A stretch of 64,000 nt of DNA from JAQIBY01 sp963676165 (lineage in GTDB: Bacteria; Bacteroidota; Bacteroidia; Bacteroidales; ML635J-15), in NCBI GenBank assembly GCA_963676165.1, contig OY781043.1:186001-250000 (forward strand), read 5' to 3'. Under the pieces are notes generated by a model, which was not told where the DNA came from, ran no database searches, and saw only the letters and a program-made list of their open reading frames with translations. The stretch's first letter is position 1. The number at the start of each line of letters is the position of its first letter. Of the stretch, positions 45,419-53,850 are shown in pieces. The position numbers were made by a program, and so were the translations under genes.

Positions 45419-45645
45419 TGGTTTTTACCTTAGTTCTTTGTTATTTATTATTTGTTATTTGAATTTTGTTATTTCATCAGCCTCTTCCTCAATACTCACG
45501 CAAATGAAACCCGAAATTTACAAACGAGAGTGCAGTAAATATCAATGGTTGAATTGTCCCGATACCTTTTTTATATGCATATCGGGACTCAGTACTGTTT
45601 TCTCGCACTCAAAACTGACCACTGACACCTAGCCCCTGACTCCTG
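45419..45645 (+). repeat. Noncoding repeat copy R4 with an internal insertion
   Basis: Shares the block T-rich ... TCATCAGCCTCTTCCTCAA, TTCTCGCACTCAAAACTGAC and CACTGACACCTAGCCCCTGAC with R1. Between ACTCAC and TTCTCGC, however, roughly 100 bp not present in R1 or R2 are inserted (about 45500-45600). They carry a perfect 9-bp hairpin GTCCCGATA / TATCGGGAC (about 45558-45591). The ORFs over it are frame-random. Confidence 0.65.
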
Positions 45646-47391
45646 TTAAAGTGCGAATCCTATTGGATACAAATCTTTCTGTTGATCCCAGTATTCAGTT
45701 TTTTGGTAAAACCAGTTAAGCATAGCCCATTGGTTTTCTTTAAACTCTGGATTGTTTTCTAAGAATGCCTCAAATTCTGTTTTAAGTTCCGGGTTGTCTT
45801 TCATAAGTTGAGGCGCTACGACTTCCATAACATAGTTTTCAGCATATTCTTTTTGTTCAAAAATGGCATTGAAATAACCCCATTTCAACAAAGAGCTGGG
45901 TGCAGTTGGATCCAGTAAGTGAGCTGCTACTTTCACATTGACTTGATTTGTATTTACAATGACTGATTGTGCCGGAAATTCCTGTTTTACAATGATGGTA
46001 TCTAAATTGAAATTCTGCAAACGAAATGCTCCTTCGTAAGGCTGATGTGAAAATTCATAATCTTTGATTCGGAACATGGCAACATCCATATTTTCTGCTT
46101 TTTCTAGGCGAGAATATTTGACTCCATGAATGTCCAGTCGTTCAATGACCGATTCCCATTCTGGTGGAATGACATAGAATTTTGGAATTTTTATTGTTTT
46201 TACAACTTGTATGTCGTCATAAAAATCGATCATCATTGATTTTTTATTTCCTGTATATCGATACCATGTTCCACCAGTTAAGTCGGATGTTTCTTTCATA
46301 TATTCTATCCCGAGAAATTCAACTTTCCGGCTTGAGTCTGATGCTGCAAATTGAATCGGATATGGAGTTGTTCTAAACCTTTCAGTAGCACAATACTGAT
46401 CAGCATTTTGGTTTAGTGTTTTAAGCGTTTCTGCATGTCGTGCAATGATTTCCATACTTGACAAAATGGCTTCGTAAGTGCTTTCAACCCGAATTTTGTA
46501 CGGTTTAAGCATGTGAGTTTCCAGAAGTAGTCCACCACGATTTCTGATTGCAGAATATCCTTCTGACAACATCGGGCTTGCAACCCAGGCTTCAATGCCA
46601 CTTTCCGGATCGTGCCAGTTTCTGAATGAGACATAACGAAACATAGGAAACCCTTTGTTTGCCATGTCTTGTTTTAATGGTTCAAGATAATCGGACTTCA
46701 GCCATTCGGTTTGATGTTTTTCCATATTGCCATAAATGGAGAGATCGTAAGTAATTGCATACTGATAATCTGCGCCGTCGGTAGTGTGACAATCGATGAA
46801 GAAGTCAGGTAGATAAGTGTTGAATGTATTGTGCCAGGCTTTCATAGCCGGGGTTTCGGCTCTAAGAAAATCCCGGTTCATGTTTATGTTTTGTGCATTG
46901 GTTCTCCAGCCCATTTCAGTTGGTCCGTTTTGGTTAATTCGGTTGTACGGGCTGCGTCGTACATAACCATCAGCATTGACAATAGGTAAAAACACAACAC
47001 TCACATGTTGAAGAAGTTTCCGTTTGGATTTGTTCTGCAGCATATCCCTGACAAGCATCAATCCAGCAGATGTCCCATCAGGTTCTCCGGGATGAATACT
47101 TGCTTCAATCATAAGCAATGCACGTCCTGTTTTGTGAATGGCTTGTGCATCCGTTAATCCGTCTTGATCTAAAATGAGCATAGGTAGTTCATAATGTCTG
47201 CTGCTTTTTCCGTAGGAAAAGTAGTTTATTTCCTCAAACGTATCATCAAGCATACAGCAATAATCAATGACCTCTTCATAGGTTTCACAGGACTTTCCTC
47301 CGGAAAGTTCAAATGGTGTTTTTTCCACATCCTGAGCTATTGTTGTCAGATAGGTGAAAAGAAAGAATAAGCTGGTAAATAATTGTTTCAT
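45646..47391 (-). CDS. Secreted M14 zinc carboxypeptidase
   Basis: 581 residues from ATG 47391; the codon at 47409 is a TTG inside the neighbouring gene. Signal peptide MKQLFTSLFFLFTYLTTIAQ. Zinc ligands: I-E-A-S-I-H-P-G-E-P-D-G (H100, E103) and D-C-H-T-T-D-G near 215; catalytic Glu probably in G-L-L-L-E-T-H-M. This is the M14 carboxypeptidase fold, so it trims C-terminal residues or acyl links outside the cytoplasm; a peptide substrate is inferred. The C-terminal 200 residues form a separate beta domain. It starts 8 bp after the stop of the dihydroorotase gene. Confidence 0.9.
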   Translation of the reverse strand: MKQLFTSLFFLFTYLTTIAQDVEKTPFELSGGKSCETYEEVIDYCCMLDDTFEEINYFSYGKSSRHYELPMLILDQDGLTDAQAIHKTGRALLMIEASIHPGEPDGTSAGLMLVRDMLQNKSKRKLLQHVSVVFLPIVNADGYVRRSPYNRINQNGPTEMGWRTNAQNINMNRDFLRAETPAMKAWHNTFNTYLPDFFIDCHTTDGADYQYAITYDLSIYGNMEKHQTEWLKSDYLEPLKQDMANKGFPMFRYVSFRNWHDPESGIEAWVASPMLSEGYSAIRNRGGLLLETHMLKPYKIRVESTYEAILSSMEIIARHAETLKTLNQNADQYCATERFRTTPYPIQFAASDSSRKVEFLGIEYMKETSDLTGGTWYRYTGNKKSMMIDFYDDIQVVKTIKIPKFYVIPPEWESVIERLDIHGVKYSRLEKAENMDVAMFRIKDYEFSHQPYEGAFRLQNFNLDTIIVKQEFPAQSVIVNTNQVNVKVAAHLLDPTAPSSLLKWGYFNAIFEQKEYAENYVMEVVAPQLMKDNPELKTEFEAFLENNPEFKENQWAMLNWFYQKTEYWDQQKDLYPIGFAL

Positions 47392-47398
47392 AATTGAA

Positions 47399-48733
47399 TT
47401 ATCTGTCAAAGTGTAATGCTTTAGCTACCTGTTTGTTGTCGTTTAAACTCTCGTTTTCCCACACAATTTCTCCATTGACCATTGTCATGCTAACGCTATG
47501 ATGAAATTCTGTTTCTTCAAGCGGAGACCAGCCACATTTGTAGAGGATGTTGCTTTTTGAAACCTTATGATTTTGTGTTGGGTTAATGAGCACTAAATCA
47601 GCGAAGTAGTTTTCGCGAATAAAACCTCTGTCTTTTACTGCATAACGAATTGCCGGATTGTGACACATTTTTTCAACCACTTTTTCTTTGCTGATAATTC
47701 CCTCCAAAGACAATTCCATCATCATTTGAAGTGAATGCTGAACCAGTGGTGCTCCGGATGGTGCTTTCGTGTAAATATTATGCTTTTCATCCAAAAGATG
47801 AGGGGCATGATCGGTAGCCACAATGTCAAGTTTGTCGTTCGACAAGGCTTGTCTTAAGGCATTTCTGTCCATTTCAGACTTAATGGCCGGATTCCATTTT
47901 ATTAAACTTCCTTTTTCTGCATAGTTTGCATCTGTAAACCAAAGGTGGTGTGCACAGATTTCTGCTGTAATTTTTTTGTCCTGAATGTTTCCTGCTGAAA
48001 ACAACTCCATTTCTTTTGCTGTGCTAAGGTGTAAAATATGCAGATTTGCCCCGGTTTTAGCAGCAAGTTCTACTGCCATGGATGAAGATTTGTAACATGC
48101 TTCAGCATTACGAATTGCAGGATGATATTTGAAAGGAATATTTTCTCCATAGGTTTTCAGATAATGATCAAGATTTTTTGCTATGGTTGGATCGTCTTCG
48201 CAGTGAGTGGCAATCAGAATAGGAGAGTCTTTGAAAATACGTTCCAATACATCACGTTGATTGACTAACAAATTCCCTGTCGAAGAGCCCATGAAAATTT
48301 TAACTCCTGCAACACGAGTAGGATCTAGCTTTTCAATATTTTGGATGTTGTCTTCAGTCGCTCCGAGGTAAAATGCATAATTCACCAATGAATCTTTTGC
48401 TGCAATTTCAATTTTCTCATTCAATCGCTCCATGTTTACTGTTGGAGGATTTGTGTTTGGCATTTCCATGAAAGATGTGACTCCTCCAGCCGCCGCTGCC
48501 CGACTTTCACTAAAGATGTCCGCTTTTTTCTCCATGCCGGGCTGTCTGAAATGCACCTGATCATCAATTACCCCTGGAATTAGATACTGACCTTTGGCTT
48601 CAATCACTCTATCTGCTTCAGGAAAATCTTCAGTTAAAATAAGTTCTGAAATTCTTTCACCATCTACGAGAAGTGAAGCTTCAAAGTGTTGTCCTTCATT
48701 GATGATAGTGGCATGTTTTATCAGGGTTTTCAT
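47399..48733 (-). CDS. pyrC: Dihydroorotase
   Basis: 444 residues of the amidohydrolase fold. It carries V-H-F-R-Q-P-G at about 60, the carbamylated-lysine motif G-V-K-I-F-M-G-S-S near 150, A-T-H-C-E-D, H-I-L-H-L-S-T and A-T-D-H-A-P-H. It closes carbamoyl-aspartate to dihydroorotate in pyrimidine synthesis. The first His of the usual H-x-H pair is Gln (D-Q-V-H-F-R), which I recall from other Bacteroidota members. Promoter at 48754. A 3' neighbour on the same strand is the M14 peptidase. Confidence 0.93.
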   Translation of the reverse strand: MKTLIKHATIINEGQHFEASLLVDGERISELILTEDFPEADRVIEAKGQYLIPGVIDDQVHFRQPGMEKKADIFSESRAAAAGGVTSFMEMPNTNPPTVNMERLNEKIEIAAKDSLVNYAFYLGATEDNIQNIEKLDPTRVAGVKIFMGSSTGNLLVNQRDVLERIFKDSPILIATHCEDDPTIAKNLDHYLKTYGENIPFKYHPAIRNAEACYKSSSMAVELAAKTGANLHILHLSTAKEMELFSAGNIQDKKITAEICAHHLWFTDANYAEKGSLIKWNPAIKSEMDRNALRQALSNDKLDIVATDHAPHLLDEKHNIYTKAPSGAPLVQHSLQMMMELSLEGIISKEKVVEKMCHNPAIRYAVKDRGFIRENYFADLVLINPTQNHKVSKSNILYKCGWSPLEETEFHHSVSMTMVNGEIVWENESLNDNKQVAKALHFDR

Positions 48734-48753
48734 AGCAGCAAATTTTGTTTAAG

Positions 48754-48761
48754 CAAAGATA
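48754..48761 (-). promoter_or_regulatory. -7 promoter box of dihydroorotase
   Basis: Minus strand TATCTTTG, TAnnTTTG consensus, 21 bp upstream of the start. The 300-bp divergent gap also carries the palindrome at 48951-48981 and the promoter at 49035; nothing else was recognised. Confidence 0.55.
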
Positions 48762-48950
48762 TCCAATTTTTGATTTTAAGATGGAATAGTTGGGATATTT
48801 TATCCGTATTTTAACATAAAAGATGGTATTAAAATGTCTTTCCTTTACAGGCTTCAAATATTTCCCCTTATTCGTTCCTGAAATTGTTTAAAATTATCCC
48901 GATAGTCTTTCAAAAATTTCATTTGAATATGAAAATATCTTTTAAAGCTG

Positions 48951-48981
48951 CCTGCCAGTGGTTTACTTTTTAGATGGCAGG
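48951..48981. repeat. CCTGCCA/TGGCAGG palindrome
   Basis: 7-bp arms CCTGCCA (48951-48957) and TGGCAGG (48975-48981) around a 17-bp loop. It is related to the 38-bp palindromic insertion at 42271-42308 and to the half copy in R1, so the element family is scattered. It lies in the divergent gap upstream of the M23 peptidase gene. Confidence 0.5.
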
Positions 48982-49034
48982 TTGGTTTGGATTTATTAGA
49001 TCGAACTCACGTTATTAAATCTCATGAAAAACCA

Positions 49035-49042
49035 TATCTTTG
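49035..49042 (+). promoter_or_regulatory. -7 promoter box of the M23 peptidase/dxr/rseP run
   Basis: TATCTTTG, 18 bp upstream of ATG 49061. It overlaps the alternative upstream codon at 49040, which supports the start at 49061. Confidence 0.6.
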
Positions 49043-49060
49043 CATATTAAAGTAAATAAT

Positions 49061-49906
49061 ATGTCATTCAATAAAAAACTCATAAAATGGTTGCGCTTTC
49101 GATTTCGTATCGTAACTATGTCCCAACAGAGTTTTGAGCAAAGAAGAAAATGGAACTTTAGCCGTTTGGGTTTTATTGCCATGTTGATGGGTTTTGCCAT
49201 TTTAATTATCGCAATAACAAGTACAATCATTGCATTTACGAGTATTCGGGAAATGATTCCTGGATATCCGGATAAGTTTACAAAAAAAGCAATTGTGGAA
49301 AATGCAGTTCGATTGGATAGTCTTGAGCATGAAATTGAGATTAGAGATCAGTATTTGAATAACCTAAAGCAAGTTTTATTGGGAGAAAAGCCTTTTAATG
49401 CGGATTTAGAGATTCAGGTTGAGCCCAAAGATACTGCCAATGCAAACATTTCCATTGAGGATGTTCAAAATCCGGAAATTTCCAATATTACTCAAAACTT
49501 AACCCGAAGAGTGCAAGGCAATTCTCAATTGCCAGTTCCTTTTGTGATGTTTCCTCCGGTTCGTGGAGTAATTACCAATTCATTTAATCCGGCAGAAGGA
49601 CACTTTGGGACAGATATTGTTACTGCAGATGATGAAATTGTACGCGCTAGTCTTGACGGTACAATTATTATGGCAGACTGGACGGTTGAAACAGGATATA
49701 CGGTTCAAATTCAGCATAAAGATAATTACATCACGGTTTACCGACATTTGAAAAAGCTTTTAGTAAAAACTGGAGACAAAGTGGATGCAGGAGAGAGTAT
49801 TGGGATGTACGGAAATACTGGTGAGATAAGTTTTGGTCCTCATTTACATTTTGAAATCTGGCATAATGGTATTCCGCTGGATCCTGAAAAATACCTTGAA
49901 TTTTAA
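49061..49906 (+). CDS. M23 family peptidase (membrane-anchored, periplasmic)
   Basis: 281 residues from ATG 49061. One membrane helix at about 32-56 (A-M-L-M-G-F-A-I-L-I-I-A-I-T-S-T-I-I-A), a helical spacer, then the LytM/M23 metallopeptidase domain with G-H-F-G-T-D (H-x3-D), V-Y-R-H-L, and H-L-H-F-E-I-W-H near the end. The zinc-ligand residues are intact. It probably cuts peptidoglycan cross-links in the periplasm. dxr starts on the last base of its stop codon, so the two are coupled. Confidence 0.93.
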   Translation: MSFNKKLIKWLRFRFRIVTMSQQSFEQRRKWNFSRLGFIAMLMGFAILIIAITSTIIAFTSIREMIPGYPDKFTKKAIVENAVRLDSLEHEIEIRDQYLNNLKQVLLGEKPFNADLEIQVEPKDTANANISIEDVQNPEISNITQNLTRRVQGNSQLPVPFVMFPPVRGVITNSFNPAEGHFGTDIVTADDEIVRASLDGTIIMADWTVETGYTVQIQHKDNYITVYRHLKKLLVKTGDKVDAGESIGMYGNTGEISFGPHLHFEIWHNGIPLDPEKYLEF

Positions 49907-51069
49907 TGGCTGATAAAAAACATATTGCTGTCCTCGGATCTACGGGTTCAATTGGTACTCAGTGCCTGGACGTTATCCGAAATCATAAGGATAAATTTGT
50001 TGCAGAGGTGCTTGTTGCAAACAATAGTGCTGAATTGCTTATCGAACAAGCAAAGGAGTTTCAACCCAATATGGTTGTGATTGCCAATGAAGACAAGTAC
50101 GACGAAGTTGCTGAAGCATTGCAAGAAGAAGATATCAAAGTGTTTGCAGGAGAATCATCCATCGATCATGTTGTGCAGATTTCCTCTGTAAATATTGTGC
50201 TAACTGCAATGGTTGGATTTTCTGGGTTAAAACCAACCCTCAAAGCCATTGAAGCCGGAAAAGTGATTGCTTTGGCGAATAAAGAAACCTTGGTTGTGGC
50301 GGGAGAGCTAATTATGAAAGCAGTACAGAGAAAACGAGTACCTGTCATTCCTGTTGACTCTGAGCATTCTGCACTTTTTCAGTGTCTTAACGGAGAGCCT
50401 ATGCATGCAATTAAGAAGCTTATTTTAACAGCTTCAGGAGGTCCTTTCCGTAATAAATCTTACGATGAGTTACAGAAAGTAACTGTAGAGCAGGCACTTG
50501 ATCATCCCAATTGGGATATGGGGCCAAAGGTAACTATCGATTCTGCAAGTTTGATGAACAAAGGTTTTGAAGTGATTGAAGCACATTGGTTGTTTGGTAT
50601 CCCAGCAGAAAAAATTGATGTGGTTGTTCATCCTGAGTCCATTGTTCACTCTCTGGTTGAGTTTGTGGATGGAAGCATGAAAGCCCAGCTTGGAAATACA
50701 GATATGCGTTTGCCAATTCAGTATGCACTGTCATATCCGGACAGAATACAAACACATGTTTCCCCAATTAGCCTGACAGAGATTGGACAGTTGAATTTTG
50801 AGTCTCCCGATAAAAAGAAATTTCCGAACCTGCAACTAGCTTTTGATGCGCTTAAACGTGGTGGAAATGCTGCTTGCGTATTAAATGCAGCGAATGAAAT
50901 TACAGTTCAGGCATTTTTAGACAAAAAAATCAAGTTTTTGGATATTGCAAATGTCAATTCTCGCGTTATGAATGCAATTGATTTTCGCCAAATGAAAGAA
51001 CTTGACGATTATATTTTGAGTGATAAGCAAGCCCGTGAAAAGGCAGTTGAAATAATAAATTCTTTGTGA
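49906..51069 (+). CDS. dxr: 1-deoxy-D-xylulose 5-phosphate reductoisomerase
   Basis: 387 residues. NADPH-binding G-S-T-G-S-I-G-T at about 9-16, the catalytic/metal segment D-S-E-H-S-A-L-F-Q near 149, A-S-G-G-P-F-R near 177, and H-P-N-W near 203. Full-length class I Dxr. It converts DXP to MEP, the committed step of the non-mevalonate isoprenoid pathway, so it feeds undecaprenyl diphosphate (compare uppP). Overlaps the M23 stop by 1 bp. Confidence 0.97.
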   Translation: MADKKHIAVLGSTGSIGTQCLDVIRNHKDKFVAEVLVANNSAELLIEQAKEFQPNMVVIANEDKYDEVAEALQEEDIKVFAGESSIDHVVQISSVNIVLTAMVGFSGLKPTLKAIEAGKVIALANKETLVVAGELIMKAVQRKRVPVIPVDSEHSALFQCLNGEPMHAIKKLILTASGGPFRNKSYDELQKVTVEQALDHPNWDMGPKVTIDSASLMNKGFEVIEAHWLFGIPAEKIDVVVHPESIVHSLVEFVDGSMKAQLGNTDMRLPIQYALSYPDRIQTHVSPISLTEIGQLNFESPDKKKFPNLQLAFDALKRGGNAACVLNAANEITVQAFLDKKIKFLDIANVNSRVMNAIDFRQMKELDDYILSDKQAREKAVEIINSL

Positions 51070-51071
51070 TT

Positions 51072-52370
51072 ATGAGTGGAATAATTATGGTAGTTCAGCT
51101 ATTGCTGGCACTTTCTCTTTTAGTTTTTGTTCACGAGTTAGGACATTTCTTGGCTGCAAGAGCATTTGGAATTAAAGTCGATAAATTCTTTATTTTCTTT
51201 GATTGGGGAGGAAAAATTTGGAGTAAAAAAATCGGAGATACCGAATATGGTATTGGAATTTTCCCGCTCGGTGGATATGTGAAAATTGCCGGGATGATAG
51301 ACGAATCCATGGACAAAGAACAAATGAAGAAACCTCCACAACCATGGGAATTCCGTTCAAAACCTGCATGGCAACGATTGATTGTTATGGTTGCTGGTGT
51401 TGTTATGAATGTAATTGTTGGGGTCTTGATTTTTACTTTTACCCATTTGAGTTACAACGAAGCTTATGTGGATGTAACACAAATTGAAGAAGGTATTTAC
51501 GCTTACGATTATGGTCAGGAACTTGGGTTTAGAAATGGTGATAAGATTATCGAAATCAACGGAAAAGAAGTGACTCGTCTTAACGATGTGCAATCAACAC
51601 GTCTGTTTTTAGGAAATGATGTGACTGTCAATCGTAATGGTGAGATTATTAATATCGCATTGCCTGATACTTTGTATTCTTATGTCATAAATCATGGTGA
51701 TTTGTTTTTTGATTTCACCAATTATGCTTTTGAAGTCGATTCTGTTGTCAATGATGCAACCAAGCAAGCAGGTTTGCGAAAAGGCGATCAAATTGTGCGA
51801 GTCAATACACATGAAATTGATGTGTTTGGTGATTTAGTTGTGGCGCTGAAAGCTTACAAAGCTGATACTGTTGAACTGGAAATTCTTAGAAATCAGGAAG
51901 CCGAACTGCTTAATGTGTATGTTGATAGTCTTGGTAAAATTGGATTTTATGCAACTGGAGATATTCCAATTAAAGAATATACTTTCTTTTCTGCTATGAA
52001 ATATGGATGGAAAGATGCCTTCGAATCCATTCGTGCCAATGCAAAAGGTTTAGGAAAAGTGTTTTCCGGACAAGAAAAAGCAAGAGACAGTTTACAAGGT
52101 CCGATAGGAATCGCCAAAGTATTTGGTGGAAATTGGAACTGGCCGAAATTCTGGAGTATAACAGGATTATTATCCATGGTATTAGCCTTTGTTAATATTT
52201 TGCCTATCCCTGCATTGGATGGTGGGCATGTCTTATTTACTCTCATCGAAATGGTTATTGGACGTAAACTTCCGGATCGTTTTATGGAAATTGTTCAAAT
52301 GATTGGTCTGGTTATTGTTCTAGGGCTTATGGTCTTTGTCATTGGGAATGATATTATTAATCTTTTCTGA
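51072..52370 (+). CDS. rseP: Site-2 intramembrane metalloprotease RseP
   Basis: 432 residues from ATG 51072; GTG 51066 is an alternative. Catalytic F-V-H-E-L-G-H-F at about 19-26 in the first membrane helix, two PDZ domains (around 140-290), and the second zinc-ligand motif P-A-L-D-G-G-H near the end. Cuts membrane proteins, classically an anti-sigma factor in envelope stress signalling; its substrate here is unknown. It begins 3 bp after the dxr stop, and 33 bp before the following secreted-protein gene. Confidence 0.95.
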   Translation: MSGIIMVVQLLLALSLLVFVHELGHFLAARAFGIKVDKFFIFFDWGGKIWSKKIGDTEYGIGIFPLGGYVKIAGMIDESMDKEQMKKPPQPWEFRSKPAWQRLIVMVAGVVMNVIVGVLIFTFTHLSYNEAYVDVTQIEEGIYAYDYGQELGFRNGDKIIEINGKEVTRLNDVQSTRLFLGNDVTVNRNGEIINIALPDTLYSYVINHGDLFFDFTNYAFEVDSVVNDATKQAGLRKGDQIVRVNTHEIDVFGDLVVALKAYKADTVELEILRNQEAELLNVYVDSLGKIGFYATGDIPIKEYTFFSAMKYGWKDAFESIRANAKGLGKVFSGQEKARDSLQGPIGIAKVFGGNWNWPKFWSITGLLSMVLAFVNILPIPALDGGHVLFTLIEMVIGRKLPDRFMEIVQMIGLVIVLGLMVFVIGNDIINLF

Positions 52371-52402
52371 TGATAAGCTATATATATTAAGCATTGATCA
52401 TT

Positions 52403-53215
52403 ATGAAAAAAATTGCACTCCTATTTCTGATTTTAGCTACGGGCTTTGTGAGCAAATTGTATGCTCAATTTGATGTTGATGTGAGTCCTGAGCGCTCAAA
52501 GCAACGAATATTGATTTTGCCTTTTGATCCTTCTATCTACGTGAACGATGCCAGTATGATGTGGTCAGATGCTAGTGATATGTCACATGATGAAATTCGA
52601 GATGCATTGCGTGAAGAGCTAAATCGTCGTTTGCATTTGGGGATGATAGACTCTTGTGAGAGTGTGGACTTACTGACATCTTACACTAAGGAAGCACGAA
52701 ATGACTTATTGGGTTTATACACAACTGTTCGTTATGAACTTCGACGTGCTATGCCTGATACTCCTGAAGAAAAGGAGGAAGACAAAGGCTTTCTAGGAGG
52801 CATTTTCAAACCCAAAGAGAAGGAATATACTGATACTGTTGTAAAGGCTAGACGTCAGAATGGCGAAATTCAAGGGCACCGATATTCCACTCACGACAAG
52901 TATTTACATGTTATGTTTGATAATCCTGACTTTATTCCGGAATTGTGTCGAAGACGTGATCTGGATAAAGTGTTATTTGTTAATCAATTGGAGATTGTTG
53001 GCAATTATGGAGATCCATACATGTCCGGAAATGCCGGTGCAACACGTATTATGAAAGTACACTACAGCCTGTACGATTACAATGGAAGATTGTTGTACGG
53101 AGGATTTGCTGCTTCGGAAATACCCTTTCATCTGGATGATATTCAAGATGTGATGGAGACTTATTTCCCTCCGATTGTACGTCAAATTATTTTAAACATT
53201 AATTTTACCGAATGA
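52403..53215 (+). CDS. Secreted protein of unknown function, 270 aa
   Basis: Not recognised by name. 270 residues from ATG 52403; signal peptide MKKIALLFLILATGFVSKLYAQ. Mature part: R-I-L-I-L-P-F-D-P-S near 37, a helical region with W-S-D-A-S-D-M-S, then a charged loop (E-E-K-E-E-D-K-G-F-L-G-G-I-F-K-P-K-E-K-E) and a C-terminal beta part with I-M-K-V-H-Y-S-L-Y-D-Y-N-G-R-L. No catalytic motif is seen. It sits between rseP and rdgB; rdgB starts 4 bp inside it, so the pair is probably cotranscribed. Probably periplasmic. Confidence 0.7.
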   Translation: MKKIALLFLILATGFVSKLYAQFDVDVSPERSKQRILILPFDPSIYVNDASMMWSDASDMSHDEIRDALREELNRRLHLGMIDSCESVDLLTSYTKEARNDLLGLYTTVRYELRRAMPDTPEEKEEDKGFLGGIFKPKEKEYTDTVVKARRQNGEIQGHRYSTHDKYLHVMFDNPDFIPELCRRRDLDKVLFVNQLEIVGNYGDPYMSGNAGATRIMKVHYSLYDYNGRLLYGGFAASEIPFHLDDIQDVMETYFPPIVRQIILNINFTE

Positions 53216-53805
53216 CAGAACTTGTTTTTGCCAGCAATAATGCACACAAAGTGTCCGAGGTTCAAGCTATACTTGGGAACGATTTCAATTTGTTGTCTTT
53301 GAAGGATATAGATTATCAGAAAGAGATTGTTGAGGATGCAGATACACTTGAGGGAAATGCTGCTATTAAAGCTCGGACAATATGGAAAGAGAAATCAATC
53401 AATTGCTTTGCGGATGATACTGGTTTAGAGGTAGATGCACTTGATGGAAACCCTGGAGTTTTATCAGCTCGTTTTGCAGGAGAGGCACATAATGACAAAG
53501 CTAATTTAGACAAGTTGTTGCGACTTATGACAACTGAAACCAATCGCAAAGCAAGATTCCGCACAGTGGTCTGTCTGATTATCAATGGGCAAGAGATGTT
53601 TTTTGAAGGGATAGTTAATGGTGAAATATCTCGAAACCCTTCAGGGGAAAAAGGCTTTGGATACGATCCCGTTTTTATCCCTGAAACCTATGATTTAAGT
53701 TTTGCAGAAATGCATGAGTCTGAGAAAAATGCAATCTCTCATAGAGGTCGTGTGATGGAAAAATTAAGAGATTTTCTGATTTCGAACTTTTCAAGCAAAG
53801 AATGA
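53212..53805 (+). CDS. rdgB: XTP/dITP diphosphatase RdgB
   Basis: 197 residues. N-terminal F-A-S-N-N-A-H-K at about 6-13, F-A-D-D-T-G-L-E-V near 66, and G-F-G-Y-D-P-V-F near 149: the signature of the Ham1/RdgB family. It removes inosine and xanthosine triphosphates from the nucleotide pool. It overlaps the preceding secreted-protein gene by 4 bp. Length is standard. Confidence 0.96.
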   Translation: MTELVFASNNAHKVSEVQAILGNDFNLLSLKDIDYQKEIVEDADTLEGNAAIKARTIWKEKSINCFADDTGLEVDALDGNPGVLSARFAGEAHNDKANLDKLLRLMTTETNRKARFRTVVCLIINGQEMFFEGIVNGEISRNPSGEKGFGYDPVFIPETYDLSFAEMHESEKNAISHRGRVMEKLRDFLISNFSSKE

Positions 53806-53818
53806 ATAATAAAATCCG

Positions 53819-53835
53819 ATTAAAACAGTTTTAAT
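53819..53835. promoter_or_regulatory. Perfect palindrome upstream of porZ
   Basis: ATTAAAAC-A-GTTTTAAT: 8-bp arms, 17 bp in total, ending 15 bp before the porZ ATG. It could be an operator or an RNA hairpin; no T-run follows, so a terminator is unlikely. Confidence 0.35.
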
Positions 53836-53850
53836 TTGAAAAGAAATTCT

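Noticed and set aside
28518..45645. CRISPR array from the recurring modules
   Set aside because: The modules vary in length, order and spacing, have no regular spacer units, and no cas genes are present.
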